In this document: one piece after another, positions 28,746 to 37,332 of the stretch
Numbering within the stretch: the first letter of the stretch is position 1
Layout: every line of letters begins with the position of its first letter
Assembly: GCF_009765165.1 (NCBI RefSeq)
Contig: NZ_VLNU01000001.1
Coordinates: forward strand, 1,665,001-1,729,000
Source: Lysobacter panacisoli
GTDB taxonomy: Bacteria; Pseudomonadota; Gammaproteobacteria; Xanthomonadales; Xanthomonadaceae
Reading direction: 5' to 3'
DNA length: 64,000 nucleotides
The notes under the pieces: generated by a model
Databases searched by the model: none
What the model was told of the DNA's origin: nothing
Seen by the model: the letters and a program-made list of their open reading frames with translations, nothing else
Made by a program: the position numbers and the translations under genes

Positions 28746-30521
28746 TCAGGTTCCGCGCACGCGCATCAGGCTGGATGCGGCAACCAGCTCGCGCAATTCC
28801 TGCTTCTCGGCATCGACCAGCGTCGCCACGCGCGATTGCAGTTCCTCGATGCGCTGCCTCACGGCCTGCGCATCCAACCGCGCGATGGCGTCGAGGAACG
28901 ATTGCTGGCGACGATCGGCATCGTCGAGGACGCGCGTGTCGAGTGGCGTCGCGGCGGTCGTCTCGACCGCGCGCGAGGTGGCGAGCTTGGTCAGCGCAGG
29001 CGCTTCGCTTCGATCGGCGAAGTGTTCCAGGATCATGCCGGTGGAGATGTCGGGCCGCTCGTGTACCAGCTCGACGAGTTCGACGAGCAGGCCGATGCCA
29101 GGCTGGTCGAGCGATGCGAAATGCAGCGACGACGGCAACGCGAGCGCGACCGCCGGCTGTTGCAACAGCATGGTGATGGCGCTGCGCACCAGCGAGGGCT
29201 TCGATGCCTGCGGGGTCGTGGCGGCGTTGCGCGGACGTGCGGGCGTGGCCGGCTCGGTCGCGGCGCGTGCGCCGACGCCAGTGAGCTCGGTCAGGCGCTG
29301 CTTCATCAGGTCGCCGAACGCGCCGTCGGGAATCTGCGCGAGCAGCGGCTTGGCGCGTTCGGCCAGGCGGCCGCGGCCTTCGAGCGTGGACAGGTTTACG
29401 TCGGTGCTGAGTGAATCGAAGAAGAACTGCGACAACGGCGTGGCTTGCTGCAGTCGCGCATCGAAACCGTCGCGACCTTCGTGGCGCACCAGCGAATCCG
29501 GATCCTCGCCGTCGGGCAGGAACAGGAAGAACGCCTGGCGTCCGTCCTTCATGCGCGGCAGGACGGACTCCACCGCCTTCCACGCCGCGCCGCGACCGGC
29601 GCGGTCGCCGTCGAAGCAGAAGAAGACATCGGGCGCGTTGCGGAACAGCAGCTCCGCGTGATCGGGCGTGGTCGCGGTGCCGAGCGTCGCCACGGCGGTG
29701 TCGATGCCGTTCTGGAACAGCGCGATCACATCCATGTAGCCCTCGACCACGATCAGCCGCGGGATCTTGTTGTGCGTCTGGCGCACCTGCCACAGGCCGT
29801 AGAGTTCGCGGCCTTTGTGGAAGAGCTCGGTCTCGGGCGAGTTGAGGTATTTCGGCCCGTTTTCCTTGTCGAGCACGCGGCCGCCGAAGGCGATCGTGCG
29901 CCCGCGCCGGTCGTGGATCGGGAACATCACGCGGTCGCGGAACTTGTCGTAGACATGGCCGCGGTCGTTCTTCGAGAACAGCCCCGCGCGCTCGAGCAGT
30001 TTCATCCGGCGCGGATCGGTGCCGAGCCCATCGCGCAGCGCGCTGAAGCCGTCGGGTGCGTAGCCGAGCGAGAAGCGCGCACGCGTATCGGCGTCGACGC
30101 CGCGACTGTCGAAGTAACCCAGCGCGCGGCCGTTGGTGGCGAGCTGCTTCTGGAAGAACCTCGACGCCTCCTCGATCGCGGTGAACAGGTCCTGGCTGTC
30201 GGGATTGGCGTTGCGCTGGTGCGTGTCGCGCGGCACTTCCACGCCCAGTCGCTTGGCGAGGTCTTCCACCGCGTCGAGGAACTCGAGGCGGTCGTAGTTC
30301 ATCAGGAAGCTGATCGCGGTGCCATGCGCGCCGCAGCCGAAGCAGTGATAGAACTGCTTGGTCGGCGAGACGGTGAAGCTGGGCGAGCGCTCGTCGTGGA
30401 ACGGACAGCGCGCCGAATACTCCTTGCCCTGGCGTTTCAACGGCACGCGCGTGCCGATCACCTCGACGATGTCGGTGCGGGCGAGCAGGTCGTCGATGAA
30501 TGCGTCGGGGATGCGGGCCAT
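28746..30521 (-). CDS. dnaG: DNA primase
   Basis: Makes RNA primers for DNA replication and binds the DnaB helicase. The 591-residue protein has the N-terminal CHC2 zinc finger (Cys39, His42, Cys60, Cys63), the RNA-polymerase domain with the TOPRIM core (about residues 255-340; VVEGYMDV and FCFDGDRAGR) and a C-terminal helicase-binding domain. Length is usual. It is preceded on the same strand by yqeY and rpsU, the known macromolecular-synthesis order, but rpoD does not follow. Confidence 0.96.
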   Translation of the reverse strand: MARIPDAFIDDLLARTDIVEVIGTRVPLKRQGKEYSARCPFHDERSPSFTVSPTKQFYHCFGCGAHGTAISFLMNYDRLEFLDAVEDLAKRLGVEVPRDTHQRNANPDSQDLFTAIEEASRFFQKQLATNGRALGYFDSRGVDADTRARFSLGYAPDGFSALRDGLGTDPRRMKLLERAGLFSKNDRGHVYDKFRDRVMFPIHDRRGRTIAFGGRVLDKENGPKYLNSPETELFHKGRELYGLWQVRQTHNKIPRLIVVEGYMDVIALFQNGIDTAVATLGTATTPDHAELLFRNAPDVFFCFDGDRAGRGAAWKAVESVLPRMKDGRQAFFLFLPDGEDPDSLVRHEGRDGFDARLQQATPLSQFFFDSLSTDVNLSTLEGRGRLAERAKPLLAQIPDGAFGDLMKQRLTELTGVGARAATEPATPARPRNAATTPQASKPSLVRSAITMLLQQPAVALALPSSLHFASLDQPGIGLLVELVELVHERPDISTGMILEHFADRSEAPALTKLATSRAVETTAATPLDTRVLDDADRRQQSFLDAIARLDAQAVRQRIEELQSRVATLVDAEKQELRELVAASSLMRVRGT

Positions 30522-30550
30522 CGTGGTTAGGATGCCATGCGCGGAAGCGA

Positions 30551-30610
30551 CGAAGCCGGGCGACGCCCGGCTTCGTGCATTTGGATCGAGCCCGCAGGCT
30601 GCGGGCCGGA
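30551..30610 (-). promoter_or_regulatory. hairpins between yqeY and dnaG
   Basis: An 11-bp stem (CGAAGCCGGGC / GCCCGGCTTCG, 30551-30575) and a second GCCCGCAG/CTGCGGGC stem lie in the 94-base gap. No T-run follows on the minus strand, so an RNA-processing or attenuation role is more likely than termination. Confidence 0.45.
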
Positions 30611-30615
30611 AACCG

Positions 30616-31062
30616 TTATGGCGACAGGCGCTTCTTCACCAGCGCCGATACCTGGCCCATGTCGGCCTGGCCGGCGAGCTTGGCCTTGAGCGGGCCCATC
30701 AGCTTGCCCATGTCGGCCGGGCCGCTGGCACCGGTCTCGGCGATGGCGGCGTCGATCGCGGCCAGGATCTCGGCTTCGCCCATCTTGGCGGGGATGTAGC
30801 GCTCGATCACGACGATCTCGTCGCGCTCGACCTGGGCCAGGTCCTCGCGGCTCGCCGCTTCGTACTGGGTGACCGAGTCCTTGCGCTGCTTGACCATCTT
30901 GTCGAGCACGGCGATCACGGCGGCGTCGTCCAGCTCGATGCGCTCGTCGACTTCCTTCTGCTTGATCGCGGCGTTGATCAGGCGGATCACGGACAGGCTG
31001 TGCTTGTCGCCGCCCTTCATGGCGGCCTTCATGTCGTCGGTGAGTCGCTGCTTGAGGCTCAT
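30616..31062 (-). CDS. yqeY: GatB/YqeY domain-containing protein
   Basis: A 148-residue cytosolic protein of the YqeY family, related to the tail domain of GatB (tRNA-dependent amidotransferase). Family features include MSLKQRLTDDMKAAMKGGDK at the start, QRKDSVTQYEAASREDLA and the C-terminal GPADMGKLMGPLKAKLAGQA. Its exact role is not established. The start is set at MSLKQRL; longer in-frame extensions run through the rpsU terminator. It lies between rpsU and dnaG, the usual place in gammaproteobacteria. Confidence 0.92.
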   Translation of the reverse strand: MSLKQRLTDDMKAAMKGGDKHSLSVIRLINAAIKQKEVDERIELDDAAVIAVLDKMVKQRKDSVTQYEAASREDLAQVERDEIVVIERYIPAKMGEAEILAAIDAAIAETGASGPADMGKLMGPLKAKLAGQADMGQVSALVKKRLSP

Positions 31063-31155
31063 CGGTCTGCTCCTTGGCTCATCGCGCGGCCGGCGCGCGG
31101 ACGGGGTGGCGGGTGCTCCGGAAACCGGTGTCCGGAACGGGGATCTGGAAACGCA

Positions 31156-31185
31156 AAAAGCCGGCAGCGCTGGGCGCGGCCGGCT
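31156..31185 (-). terminator. terminator between rpsU and yqeY
   Basis: On the minus strand AGCCGGC ... GCCGGCT forms a stem followed by TTTTTGCGTTTCC. It should partly end transcription after rpsU, so that ribosomal protein S21 is made in excess over YqeY and DnaG. Confidence 0.75.
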
Positions 31186-31238
31186 CATGCGATGCGTTCA
31201 GGAGCGGGTCGCGCGTTGCGCGGGCCCGCCGGACGCGA

Positions 31239-31454
31239 TCAGTACAGGCGCTGACGCTTGGTCACGTCGCGCGAGGCGCGGCGCGCCTGGCGCTTCACCG
31301 CGGCGGCGGCCTTGCGCTTGCGTTCCTGGGTCGGCTTCTCGTAGAACTCGCGCTTGCGGGTCTCGGCCAGAACGCCGGCCTTCTCGCAGGTGCGCTTGAA
31401 GCGACGCAGAGCAAACTCAAAAGGCTCGTTTTCGCGGACTTTGACGCTGGGCAT
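31239..31454 (-). CDS. rpsU: 30S ribosomal protein S21
   Basis: A 71-residue, very basic protein with the S21 signature: [18 protein letters not shown] at the start, then KREFYEKPT and a C-terminal Arg/Lys-rich half ending KRQRLY. It is part of the small subunit platform and helps initiation. The first gene of the rpsU-yqeY-dnaG unit, with a good promoter upstream. Confidence 0.97.
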   Translation of the reverse strand: MPSVKVRENEPFEFALRRFKRTCEKAGVLAETRKREFYEKPTQERKRKAAAAVKRQARRASRDVTKRQRLY

Positions 31455-31505
31455 ACGTAATCTCGTTTCGGTAACCGGCCCGGGCAGGCCGGGGAAGAGC
31501 CGCGC

Positions 31506-31535
31506 ATTATAGCGGTGGCCTCCTTGAAGGTGCAA
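31506..31535 (-). promoter_or_regulatory. sigma70-like promoter of rpsU-yqeY-dnaG
   Basis: On the minus strand TTGCAC (31530-31535), an 18-base spacer and a perfect TATAAT (31506-31511) lie about 55 bases upstream of rpsU, in the region divergent from tsaD. Confidence 0.6.
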
Positions 31536-31637
31536 CATAGGCCCACATTCTGGACGCAGGTCCTTGAATACACACGCCCAAGGCCGCGTTCCGGCGCGCC
31601 GGGCGTGCCCCTTCGTCCCCCGGCGGAACCCCTTCCC

Positions 31638-32678
31638 GTGAAAGTCCTCGGCATCGAAACCAGCTGCGACGAGACCGGCGTGGCCGTGTACGACACGCAG
31701 GCCGGCCTGCGTGCGCACGCGCTCTACAGCCAGATCGCCCTGCACGCCGAATACGGTGGCGTGGTCCCCGAACTGGCCAGCCGCGACCACGTGCGCAAAC
31801 TGGTCCCGCTGGTGCGGCAGACCCTTGCCGAGGCCGGGATGACCGCCTCGGACCTCGATGGCGTGGCCTACACGGCCGGTCCGGGGCTGGTCGGCGCGCT
31901 GCTGGTCGGCGCGGGCGTGGCGCGTTCCCTGGCCTGGGCGCTGGACGTCCCGGCGATCGGCGTCCATCACATGGAAGGCCACCTGCTGGCGCCGCTGCTG
32001 GAGGACGATCCCGCGCGCGGGCGCCCCGAGCCGCCGTTCGTGGCGCTGCTGGTCTCCGGCGGCCATACCCAGCTGGTCCACGTGGAGGAGATCGGCCGCT
32101 ACCGCCTGCTGGGCGAGACCCTGGACGACGCGGCCGGCGAGGCCTTCGACAAGACCGCGAAGCTGATGGGCCTGCCGTATCCGGGCGGCCCGCAATTGGC
32201 CGCGCTGGCCGAACAGGGGCGCCCGGGCGCATTCAAGTTCGCCCGCCCGATGACCGACCGCCCCGGCCTGGACTTCAGCTTCAGTGGCCTGAAGACCCAG
32301 GTGCTGCTGGCCTGGCAGGACAGCGACCGCAGCGATGCGGTGCGCGCCGACATCGCACGCGGCTTCGAGGACGCGGTGGTCGACACATTGGCGATCAAGT
32401 GCCAGCGCGCGCTCGACGCGGCGGGGTGCGACACGCTCGTGGTGGCCGGCGGCGTCGGCGCGAACAAGCGGCTGCGCGCGAAGCTCGACGAGATGACCCG
32501 CCAGCGCGGGGGGCGGGTGAGCTTCCCGCGTCCGGCGTTCTGCACCGACAACGGCGCGATGATCGCCTTCGCCGGCGCGCTGCGCCTGGAAGCCGGACAG
32601 CACGGCGATCTCTCCGTCCGCGTCACGCCACGCTGGGACATGGCGACGCTGGAGGCGGTGGCGCGCCGGGATTCGTAG
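31638..32678 (+). CDS. tsaD: tRNA N6-threonylcarbamoyladenosine transferase TsaD
   Basis: Transfers threonylcarbamoyl to A37 of tRNAs that read ANN codons, together with TsaB and TsaE. The 346-residue protein starts with GTG at [14 protein letters not shown], the universal N-terminus. The metal ligands His111 and His115 in HMEGH sit at the same numbers as in E. coli. Other motifs are ELASRDH, SGGHTQL and the late DNGAMIA. It is divergent from rpsU, the usual neighbour. Confidence 0.96.
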   Translation: MKVLGIETSCDETGVAVYDTQAGLRAHALYSQIALHAEYGGVVPELASRDHVRKLVPLVRQTLAEAGMTASDLDGVAYTAGPGLVGALLVGAGVARSLAWALDVPAIGVHHMEGHLLAPLLEDDPARGRPEPPFVALLVSGGHTQLVHVEEIGRYRLLGETLDDAAGEAFDKTAKLMGLPYPGGPQLAALAEQGRPGAFKFARPMTDRPGLDFSFSGLKTQVLLAWQDSDRSDAVRADIARGFEDAVVDTLAIKCQRALDAAGCDTLVVAGGVGANKRLRAKLDEMTRQRGGRVSFPRPAFCTDNGAMIAFAGALRLEAGQHGDLSVRVTPRWDMATLEAVARRDS

Positions 32679-32735
32679 AATCTCCACGACGCTTCACCCC
32701 GAAGCTCCACTTCCGAATCGCGAACCCCGGGCATC

Positions 32736-33089
32736 ATGGACCACGTCTTCATCGAAGGCCTCGAGATCGAGGCGCTGATCGGCATCTACGACTGGGAGCG
32801 GCGCATCCGCCAGCCGCTGGTGTTCGACATCGAGATGGCCTTCGACAACCGCGTGCCCGCGGCCAGCGACGCCATCGAGGACACGCTCAACTACAAGGCG
32901 GTGAGCAAGCGCATCGTCGACTACGTGAGCCAGTCCGATTTCGGGCTGGTGGAAACACTGGCCGAACGCGTCGCGCAGATCATCCTCAGCGAGTTCGGCG
33001 TAAGCCGCGTGAAGCTCAAGCTCAGCAAGCCCGGTGCGGTGCGTGGCGCGCGCGCGGTCGGCGTGAGCATCGAACGCTCCGCCTCCTGA
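32736..33089 (+). CDS. folB: dihydroneopterin aldolase
   Basis: A 117-residue enzyme of folate synthesis that splits dihydroneopterin into 6-hydroxymethyl-dihydropterin and glycolaldehyde. Typical features: FIEGLEIEALIGIYDWER at the N-terminus with the catalytic Glu, LNYKAVSKRIV, and VKLKLSKPGAVRGARAVGV with the conserved Lys and Pro. It is followed 20 bases later by folK, the next enzyme in the pathway. Confidence 0.94.
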   Translation: MDHVFIEGLEIEALIGIYDWERRIRQPLVFDIEMAFDNRVPAASDAIEDTLNYKAVSKRIVDYVSQSDFGLVETLAERVAQIILSEFGVSRVKLKLSKPGAVRGARAVGVSIERSAS

Positions 33090-33109
33090 TCACGCACGCA
33101 TTCCCCCGC

Positions 33110-33595
33110 ATGAGCCGCGCCTACCTCAGCCTGGGCAGCAACGTCGACGCCGTCGCGCACCTGCGTGCGGCCGTACAGGCGCTGCGCGAACGTTTCGGCG
33201 ATGTCGTGCTGTCGCCTGTGTACCGCACGCGCGCGGTCGGCTTCGACGGTCCCGATTTCCACAATGCCGCCGCGATCGTCGATACCGACCTCGATCCGCA
33301 CGCGCTCAACCGCTGGCTGCATGCGCTGGAAGACGCACACGGACGCGACCGCAGCGGTCCGCGCTACGGCGATCGCACGCTCGACATCGACATCGTGCTG
33401 TTCGACGGCCTCAGCCTGGAGGGCGAGGGCAACCTGCGCATCCCGCGCCCGGAACTGAAACACGCATTCGTGCTGCGCCCACTGGCGGAGATCGCGCCCG
33501 ACGTCATCGTGCCCGGTACGGGCCGCACGCTCGCGCAGCTATGGGCCGCGCATGCGGATCACGGCGTAGCGTGGGACGAGGCGGCACTGGCCTGA
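33110..33595 (+). CDS. folK: 2-amino-4-hydroxy-6-hydroxymethyldihydropteridine diphosphokinase
   Basis: A 161-residue enzyme that pyrophosphorylates 6-hydroxymethyl-dihydropterin using ATP, the step after FolB. The family signature RYGDRTLDIDIVLFD carries the two Mg-binding aspartates, and the N-terminus AYLSLGSNVD and the stretch FHNAAAIVDT are also characteristic. The start gives MSRAYLSLGSN, directly at the first strand. Likely co-transcribed with folB. Confidence 0.95.
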   Translation: MSRAYLSLGSNVDAVAHLRAAVQALRERFGDVVLSPVYRTRAVGFDGPDFHNAAAIVDTDLDPHALNRWLHALEDAHGRDRSGPRYGDRTLDIDIVLFDGLSLEGEGNLRIPRPELKHAFVLRPLAEIAPDVIVPGTGRTLAQLWAAHADHGVAWDEAALA

Positions 33596-33708
33596 CCGCC
33601 CCTCGGACTGCGCCGGCCGTCCGAATTTCCCCAAGCCCCCCTTGCCGCGACGTGCCGCGGACCGCGACGATGCATGTCTGGTCCATGGGGGACTCTGGGG
33701 AAATCGTG

Positions 33709-34536
33709 ATGTTCGAGAAGTTCTCGCGCAGTTGGGAGCTGGTGAAGGCGAGCGCGGCGGTGCTGCGTTCGGACAAGGAACTGATGATCTTCCCGATCAT
33801 CTCCGGCGTCGCCACGCTGGTGGTGCTGGCCACGTTCCTGGTGCCGATGATCGGCTGGCGCGTGTTCCAGCACGGCTTCGGCGTGTCCGGCGCGATCTGG
33901 GTGTTCCTGTTCTACTTCTGCCAGTACAGCGTCATCGTGTTCTTCAACTGCGCGCTGGTCGGTGCGGCGATGATCCGCCTGGAAGGCGGCGATCCGACGC
34001 TCGCCGACGGCATCAACGCGGCCAAGGCGCGCCTGCCGTCGATCCTGGGTTACGCCGCGATCGCCGCGACGGTCGGCCTGATCCTCAAGCGCCTGAAGGA
34101 CGATGACCACTTCCTGGTGCGCCTGATCGGCGGCGGCCTGGGTGCGGCGTGGACGCTGGCGACCTTCCTGGTCGTGCCGGTGCTGGTCAGTCAGGACGTC
34201 GGCCCGATCGACGCGCTCAAGCGCAGCGCGAACCTGCTCAAGCGCACCTGGGGCGAGAACGCGATCGGCAACGTCGGCATCGGCCTGGCGTTCGGCCTGA
34301 TGTCTTTCGGACTGATCGTCGTCGGCGCGCTGCTGGCGTGGGCCGCGGCGCAGCTGTCGGTGGCGCTGGCGGTGGTGCTGATCGTGCTGTTCGTGATCGC
34401 GCTGCTGATGCTCGGCGTGTACCAGGCCGCGCTGAGCGGCATCTATTCGGCCGCGCTGTACCGCTACGCGACCGAAGGCGAAGCGCCGCCGGCCTTCCAG
34501 GGCCTGCAGCTGGAATCGGCGTTCGCGACGAAGTAA
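33709..34536 (+). CDS. DUF6159-type polytopic membrane protein
   Basis: A 275-residue inner-membrane protein with about five to six hydrophobic helices, a Lys-rich loop (LILKRLKDDDHFLV) and an amphipathic N-terminus MFEKFSRSWELVKASAAVL. This beginning and the sequence PVLVSQDVGPIDALKRS are typical of a membrane family annotated as DUF6159. Function unknown. GGGGAAA lies eight bases before the ATG; upstream in-frame codons have poor coding character. Confidence 0.75.
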   Translation: MFEKFSRSWELVKASAAVLRSDKELMIFPIISGVATLVVLATFLVPMIGWRVFQHGFGVSGAIWVFLFYFCQYSVIVFFNCALVGAAMIRLEGGDPTLADGINAAKARLPSILGYAAIAATVGLILKRLKDDDHFLVRLIGGGLGAAWTLATFLVVPVLVSQDVGPIDALKRSANLLKRTWGENAIGNVGIGLAFGLMSFGLIVVGALLAWAAAQLSVALAVVLIVLFVIALLMLGVYQAALSGIYSAALYRYATEGEAPPAFQGLQLESAFATK

Positions 34537-34548
34537 GTGACGCTCAAG

Positions 34549-34571
34549 CCCCTCTCCCGCCGGGAGAGGGG
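34549..34571. repeat. CCCCTCTCCC inverted repeat
   Basis: An 11-bp perfect inverted repeat (CCCCTCTCCCG / CGGGAGAGGGG) just after the membrane protein gene. The same core occurs again near 40442-40491, so it is a dispersed intergenic element; it may also end transcription. Confidence 0.7.
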
Positions 34572-34576
34572 TGCGC

Positions 34577-34679
34577 CGTCATTCCCGCGCAGGCGGGAAT
34601 CCACGTCGCCGACTCGATCCCGTCTTCCGGAGAGCGTGACGTCCCAGACGGTTGGATCCCCGCCTTCGCGGGGATGACG
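34577..34679. repeat. REP-doublet (REPIN-like) intergenic element
   Basis: About 103 bases bounded by two inverted palindromic units: one begins CGTCATTCCCGC and contains CCCGCGCAGGCGGG, the other contains CCCCGCCTTCGCGGGG and ends ATGACG. The outer ends are reverse complements (CGTCAT / ATGACG), with GGAATCCA facing TTGGATCC inside. This is the layout of Xanthomonad REP doublets moved by RAYT transposases. No transposase is nearby. Confidence 0.75.
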
Positions 34680-34734
34680 AGCAAAAAAAGCGGCGAACAA
34701 CGTCGCCACGCCGCTCAAGGCCGCCCGTGCGCCG

Positions 34735-35481
34735 TTACGCGCCCAGCAGCCTTCCACCATCCAGATGCAGCACCTGTCCGGTGCTGTAGCTCGCATCCTG
34801 CAGCAGCCAGCGCACGGCTTCGGCGACTTCCTCCGGCGTGCCGGTGCGACCCAGCGGGGTGCGCGCCAGCATCGCCTCCTGCGCGCTCGTGTCGGTGCGT
34901 TCTTCCGGCCACAGGATCGCGCCCGGCGAGACCGCGTTGACGCGCACCTTCGGGCCCAGCTCCAGCGCGAGCGAGCGCGTCATCATCAGCAGCGCGGCCT
35001 TGGCCATGCAGTAGATGGCGTGGCCGCGCAGCGGGCGTTCGGCGTACAGGTCGCCGAGATTCACGATCGCGCCGCCCGTCGCCTGCAGGTGCGGTGCCGC
35101 CGCCTGGGCGAGGAAGAACGGCGCGCGCGCGTTGCTCGCGAACAGGGCGTCCCATTGCGTCGGCGTGACGGTGCCGATCGGCGTCGGCGTGAAGGTGGAG
35201 GCGTTGTTGACCAGCGCATCGAGCCGGCCGAAACGGCCCACGGTGTGCGCGATCAGTTCCGGCAGGCGGTCGAACTCGGACAGGTCCGCCTGCAACAGCA
35301 GCGTGCTGCCCGGTCGCACGCGTTCGAGTTCGCCGGCCAGCGCGCGCGCCTCGGCGTCGGAGCTGCGGTAGTGCAGCGCGACGTCGTAGCCCGCACCGTG
35401 CAGGGTCCGCGCGATCGTCGCGCCGATGCGCCGCGCGGCGCCGGTGACGAGGGCGACGGGCGCCGTGTTCGCAGCGGGCAT
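34735..35481 (-). CDS. folM: pteridine reductase (FolM/PTR1-like short-chain dehydrogenase)
   Basis: A 248-residue SDR enzyme. The cofactor motif reads TGAARRIG, the TGxxRRxG form that marks NADPH-dependent pteridine reductases (PTR1, FolM) rather than ordinary SDRs. NNAS and the active-site YCMAK follow, and the C-terminus LHLDGGRLLGA is typical. It probably reduces dihydrobiopterin or dihydrofolate, which fits the nearby folB and folK. The start at MPAANTAPVALVTG puts the fold at the N-terminus. It is divergent from the MidA-type gene. Confidence 0.85.
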   Translation of the reverse strand: MPAANTAPVALVTGAARRIGATIARTLHGAGYDVALHYRSSDAEARALAGELERVRPGSTLLLQADLSEFDRLPELIAHTVGRFGRLDALVNNASTFTPTPIGTVTPTQWDALFASNARAPFFLAQAAAPHLQATGGAIVNLGDLYAERPLRGHAIYCMAKAALLMMTRSLALELGPKVRVNAVSPGAILWPEERTDTSAQEAMLARTPLGRTGTPEEVAEAVRWLLQDASYSTGQVLHLDGGRLLGA

Positions 35482-35539
35482 GACGGGACTCTCCGGGCCG
35501 TGACGTATCCTGAGCGCCAGTGTCCCACGCCCCCGCCGC

Positions 35540-36772
35540 ATGTCCACCGACCTCCCCCCGCCGCGCCCCGGTGCGCAGGAACGCCAGCGCGAAGCCAACG
35601 CGCTGCCGACGCCCGATGCCGATGCGCTCGCGCACAGCCAGCGCCTCGACGCGCTGATCCGCACGCAGATCGCCGGCAACGGCGGTGCGATCCCGTTCTC
35701 GCGTTTCATGGAGCTGGCGCTGTATGCGCCGGGCCAGGGCTACTACAGCGCGGGCGCGAGCAAGTTCGGCGAGAGCGGCGATTTCGTGACCGCGCCGGAA
35801 CTCGGGCCGGTGTTCGCCGCGTGCGTCGCCGACAGTTTCGCGCCGGTGTTCCAGCAGCTGGGCCCCGGTGCCCGCCTGCTCGAGCTCGGCGGCGGCACCG
35901 GCGCGTTCGCCGAGGTCGCGCTGAAGCGGCTGATGGAACTGGACGCCTTGCCGGATCGCTACTGCATCCTCGAGCCCAGCGCGCAGCTGCGCGAACGCCA
36001 GCGCGAGCGCCTGCAGGAGCGGCTGGTGCCGCCGCTGTTCGAACTGGTCGAATGGCTGGACGGTCCGTTCAACGACGACTGGGACGGCGTGCTGTTCGCC
36101 AATGAGGTGATCGACGCGCTGCCCACGCCGCGCTTCGCCATCGAGGCGGGCGAGGTGTACGAGGAACACGTCGCGGTCGAGGCCGGTGAACTGGTGCGCG
36201 TGCTGCGCCCGGCCGATGGCTTCCTCTCGAATGCGGTGCGCCACCTGGAGCGCCAGCTCGGTCGCGAGTTCGCGCACGGCTACCGCTCCGAAGTGCTGCC
36301 GCAACTGCCGTACTGGTTGCAGGCGGTGTCGGGCGGCATGCGCAGCGGCGCGATGTTGTTCGTCGATTACGGCTATCCGCGCGGCGAGTACTACCTGCCC
36401 GAACGCGATGACGGCACGCTGCGCGCGTTCTACCGCCATCGCATGCACGACCAGCCGTTGCGGTGGCCGGGCCTGCAGGACCTCACCGCGTCGGTGGATT
36501 TCACCGCGCTGGCCGAGGCGGGCGTCGCTGCCGGGTTCGATTTCGCCGGCTACTGCTCGCAGTCCAGCTTCCTGCTCGGGAACGGACTGGCCGGCGTGCT
36601 GGAGCGGATCGAGCAGATCGCCGACGAAGGCGAGCGCCTCAAGCGCACGCAGGAAGTGAAGCGCCTGACCCTGCCCAGCGAGATGGGCGAGCGCTTCCAG
36701 GCGATGGGCTTCGAGAAGGGCGTCGAGTTCGGCACCGCCTTCATGGCCGGCGACCTGAGCTTCCGCCTGTGA
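35540..36772 (+). CDS. MidA/NDUFAF7 family SAM-dependent methyltransferase
   Basis: A 410-residue protein of the COG1565 family. The SAM-binding motif I is LLELGGGTGAFAEVAL (about residues 113-128), preceded by GYYSAGASKFGESGDFVTAPELG, the family hallmark. NDUFAF7, the mitochondrial member, dimethylates an arginine of complex I; bacterial substrates are not known. The N-terminal 40 residues are Pro/Arg-rich and probably unstructured. Confidence 0.88.
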   Translation: MSTDLPPPRPGAQERQREANALPTPDADALAHSQRLDALIRTQIAGNGGAIPFSRFMELALYAPGQGYYSAGASKFGESGDFVTAPELGPVFAACVADSFAPVFQQLGPGARLLELGGGTGAFAEVALKRLMELDALPDRYCILEPSAQLRERQRERLQERLVPPLFELVEWLDGPFNDDWDGVLFANEVIDALPTPRFAIEAGEVYEEHVAVEAGELVRVLRPADGFLSNAVRHLERQLGREFAHGYRSEVLPQLPYWLQAVSGGMRSGAMLFVDYGYPRGEYYLPERDDGTLRAFYRHRMHDQPLRWPGLQDLTASVDFTALAEAGVAAGFDFAGYCSQSSFLLGNGLAGVLERIEQIADEGERLKRTQEVKRLTLPSEMGERFQAMGFEKGVEFGTAFMAGDLSFRL

Positions 36773-36783
36773 GTGCCGCGCCG

Positions 36784-37188
36784 ATGCATTCCGTGCTGCG
36801 CGAGTTCCACCGCCCCGCGGTGTGGGTGGCGATCTGGATCCTGATGATCGCCGCCGTCGTGGTCACTTCGCTGTTGCCGGCGGACGACCTGCCGCCCGCG
36901 CCGTTCGACGGCGTGGACAAACTCGAACACTTCCTCGCCTATCTGGTCCTGAGCGCCTGGGCGGTGATGCTGTTCGCCGGCCGTCGCACCCAGTCGCTCG
37001 CGGCGGCGGCGATGATCGCCCTGGGGGTCGGGCTCGAACTCGCCCAGAGCGCGCTGACCGCGTCCCGCCAGGCCGATTCGGCCGACGCGCTGGCCAATGC
37101 CCTCGGCGCGATGGTCGGCCTGATGCTGGCTCCGACTCCGGTCTCGCGGGCCCTGCAGTGGCTCGACGGCGTCGGCCGGCGGAACTGA
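36784..37188 (+). CDS. VanZ family membrane protein
   Basis: A 134-residue protein with four hydrophobic segments and the VanZ-like core KLEHFLAYLVLSAWAVMLF followed by LGVGLELAQSAL and the ADSADALANALGAMVG stretch. Family role is poorly defined (teicoplanin resistance in enterococci; unknown here). A GTG at 36769 overlapping the preceding stop (GTGA) would add five residues and couple it to the methyltransferase gene. Confidence 0.82.
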   Translation: MHSVLREFHRPAVWVAIWILMIAAVVVTSLLPADDLPPAPFDGVDKLEHFLAYLVLSAWAVMLFAGRRTQSLAAAAMIALGVGLELAQSALTASRQADSADALANALGAMVGLMLAPTPVSRALQWLDGVGRRN

Positions 37189-37332
37189 GACGGCCGTCGG
37201 AAGGCGAGAAACCCGCCATGAAAGCAGATTCGGCAAAGCGAGTGTAGGTATTGCGCAAAGGTTAAAGGTTGGTTAAAGCTCGGGGTTGGGCTCGACAGGG
37301 GGAGTCCGCCCACCCTGAGCAAGGAAACCGCC

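Noticed and set aside
26574..29414. A 946-codon plus-strand frame opposite the S9 peptidase and dnaG
   Set aside because: Covers two verified genes on the other strand and shows only GC-driven composition.
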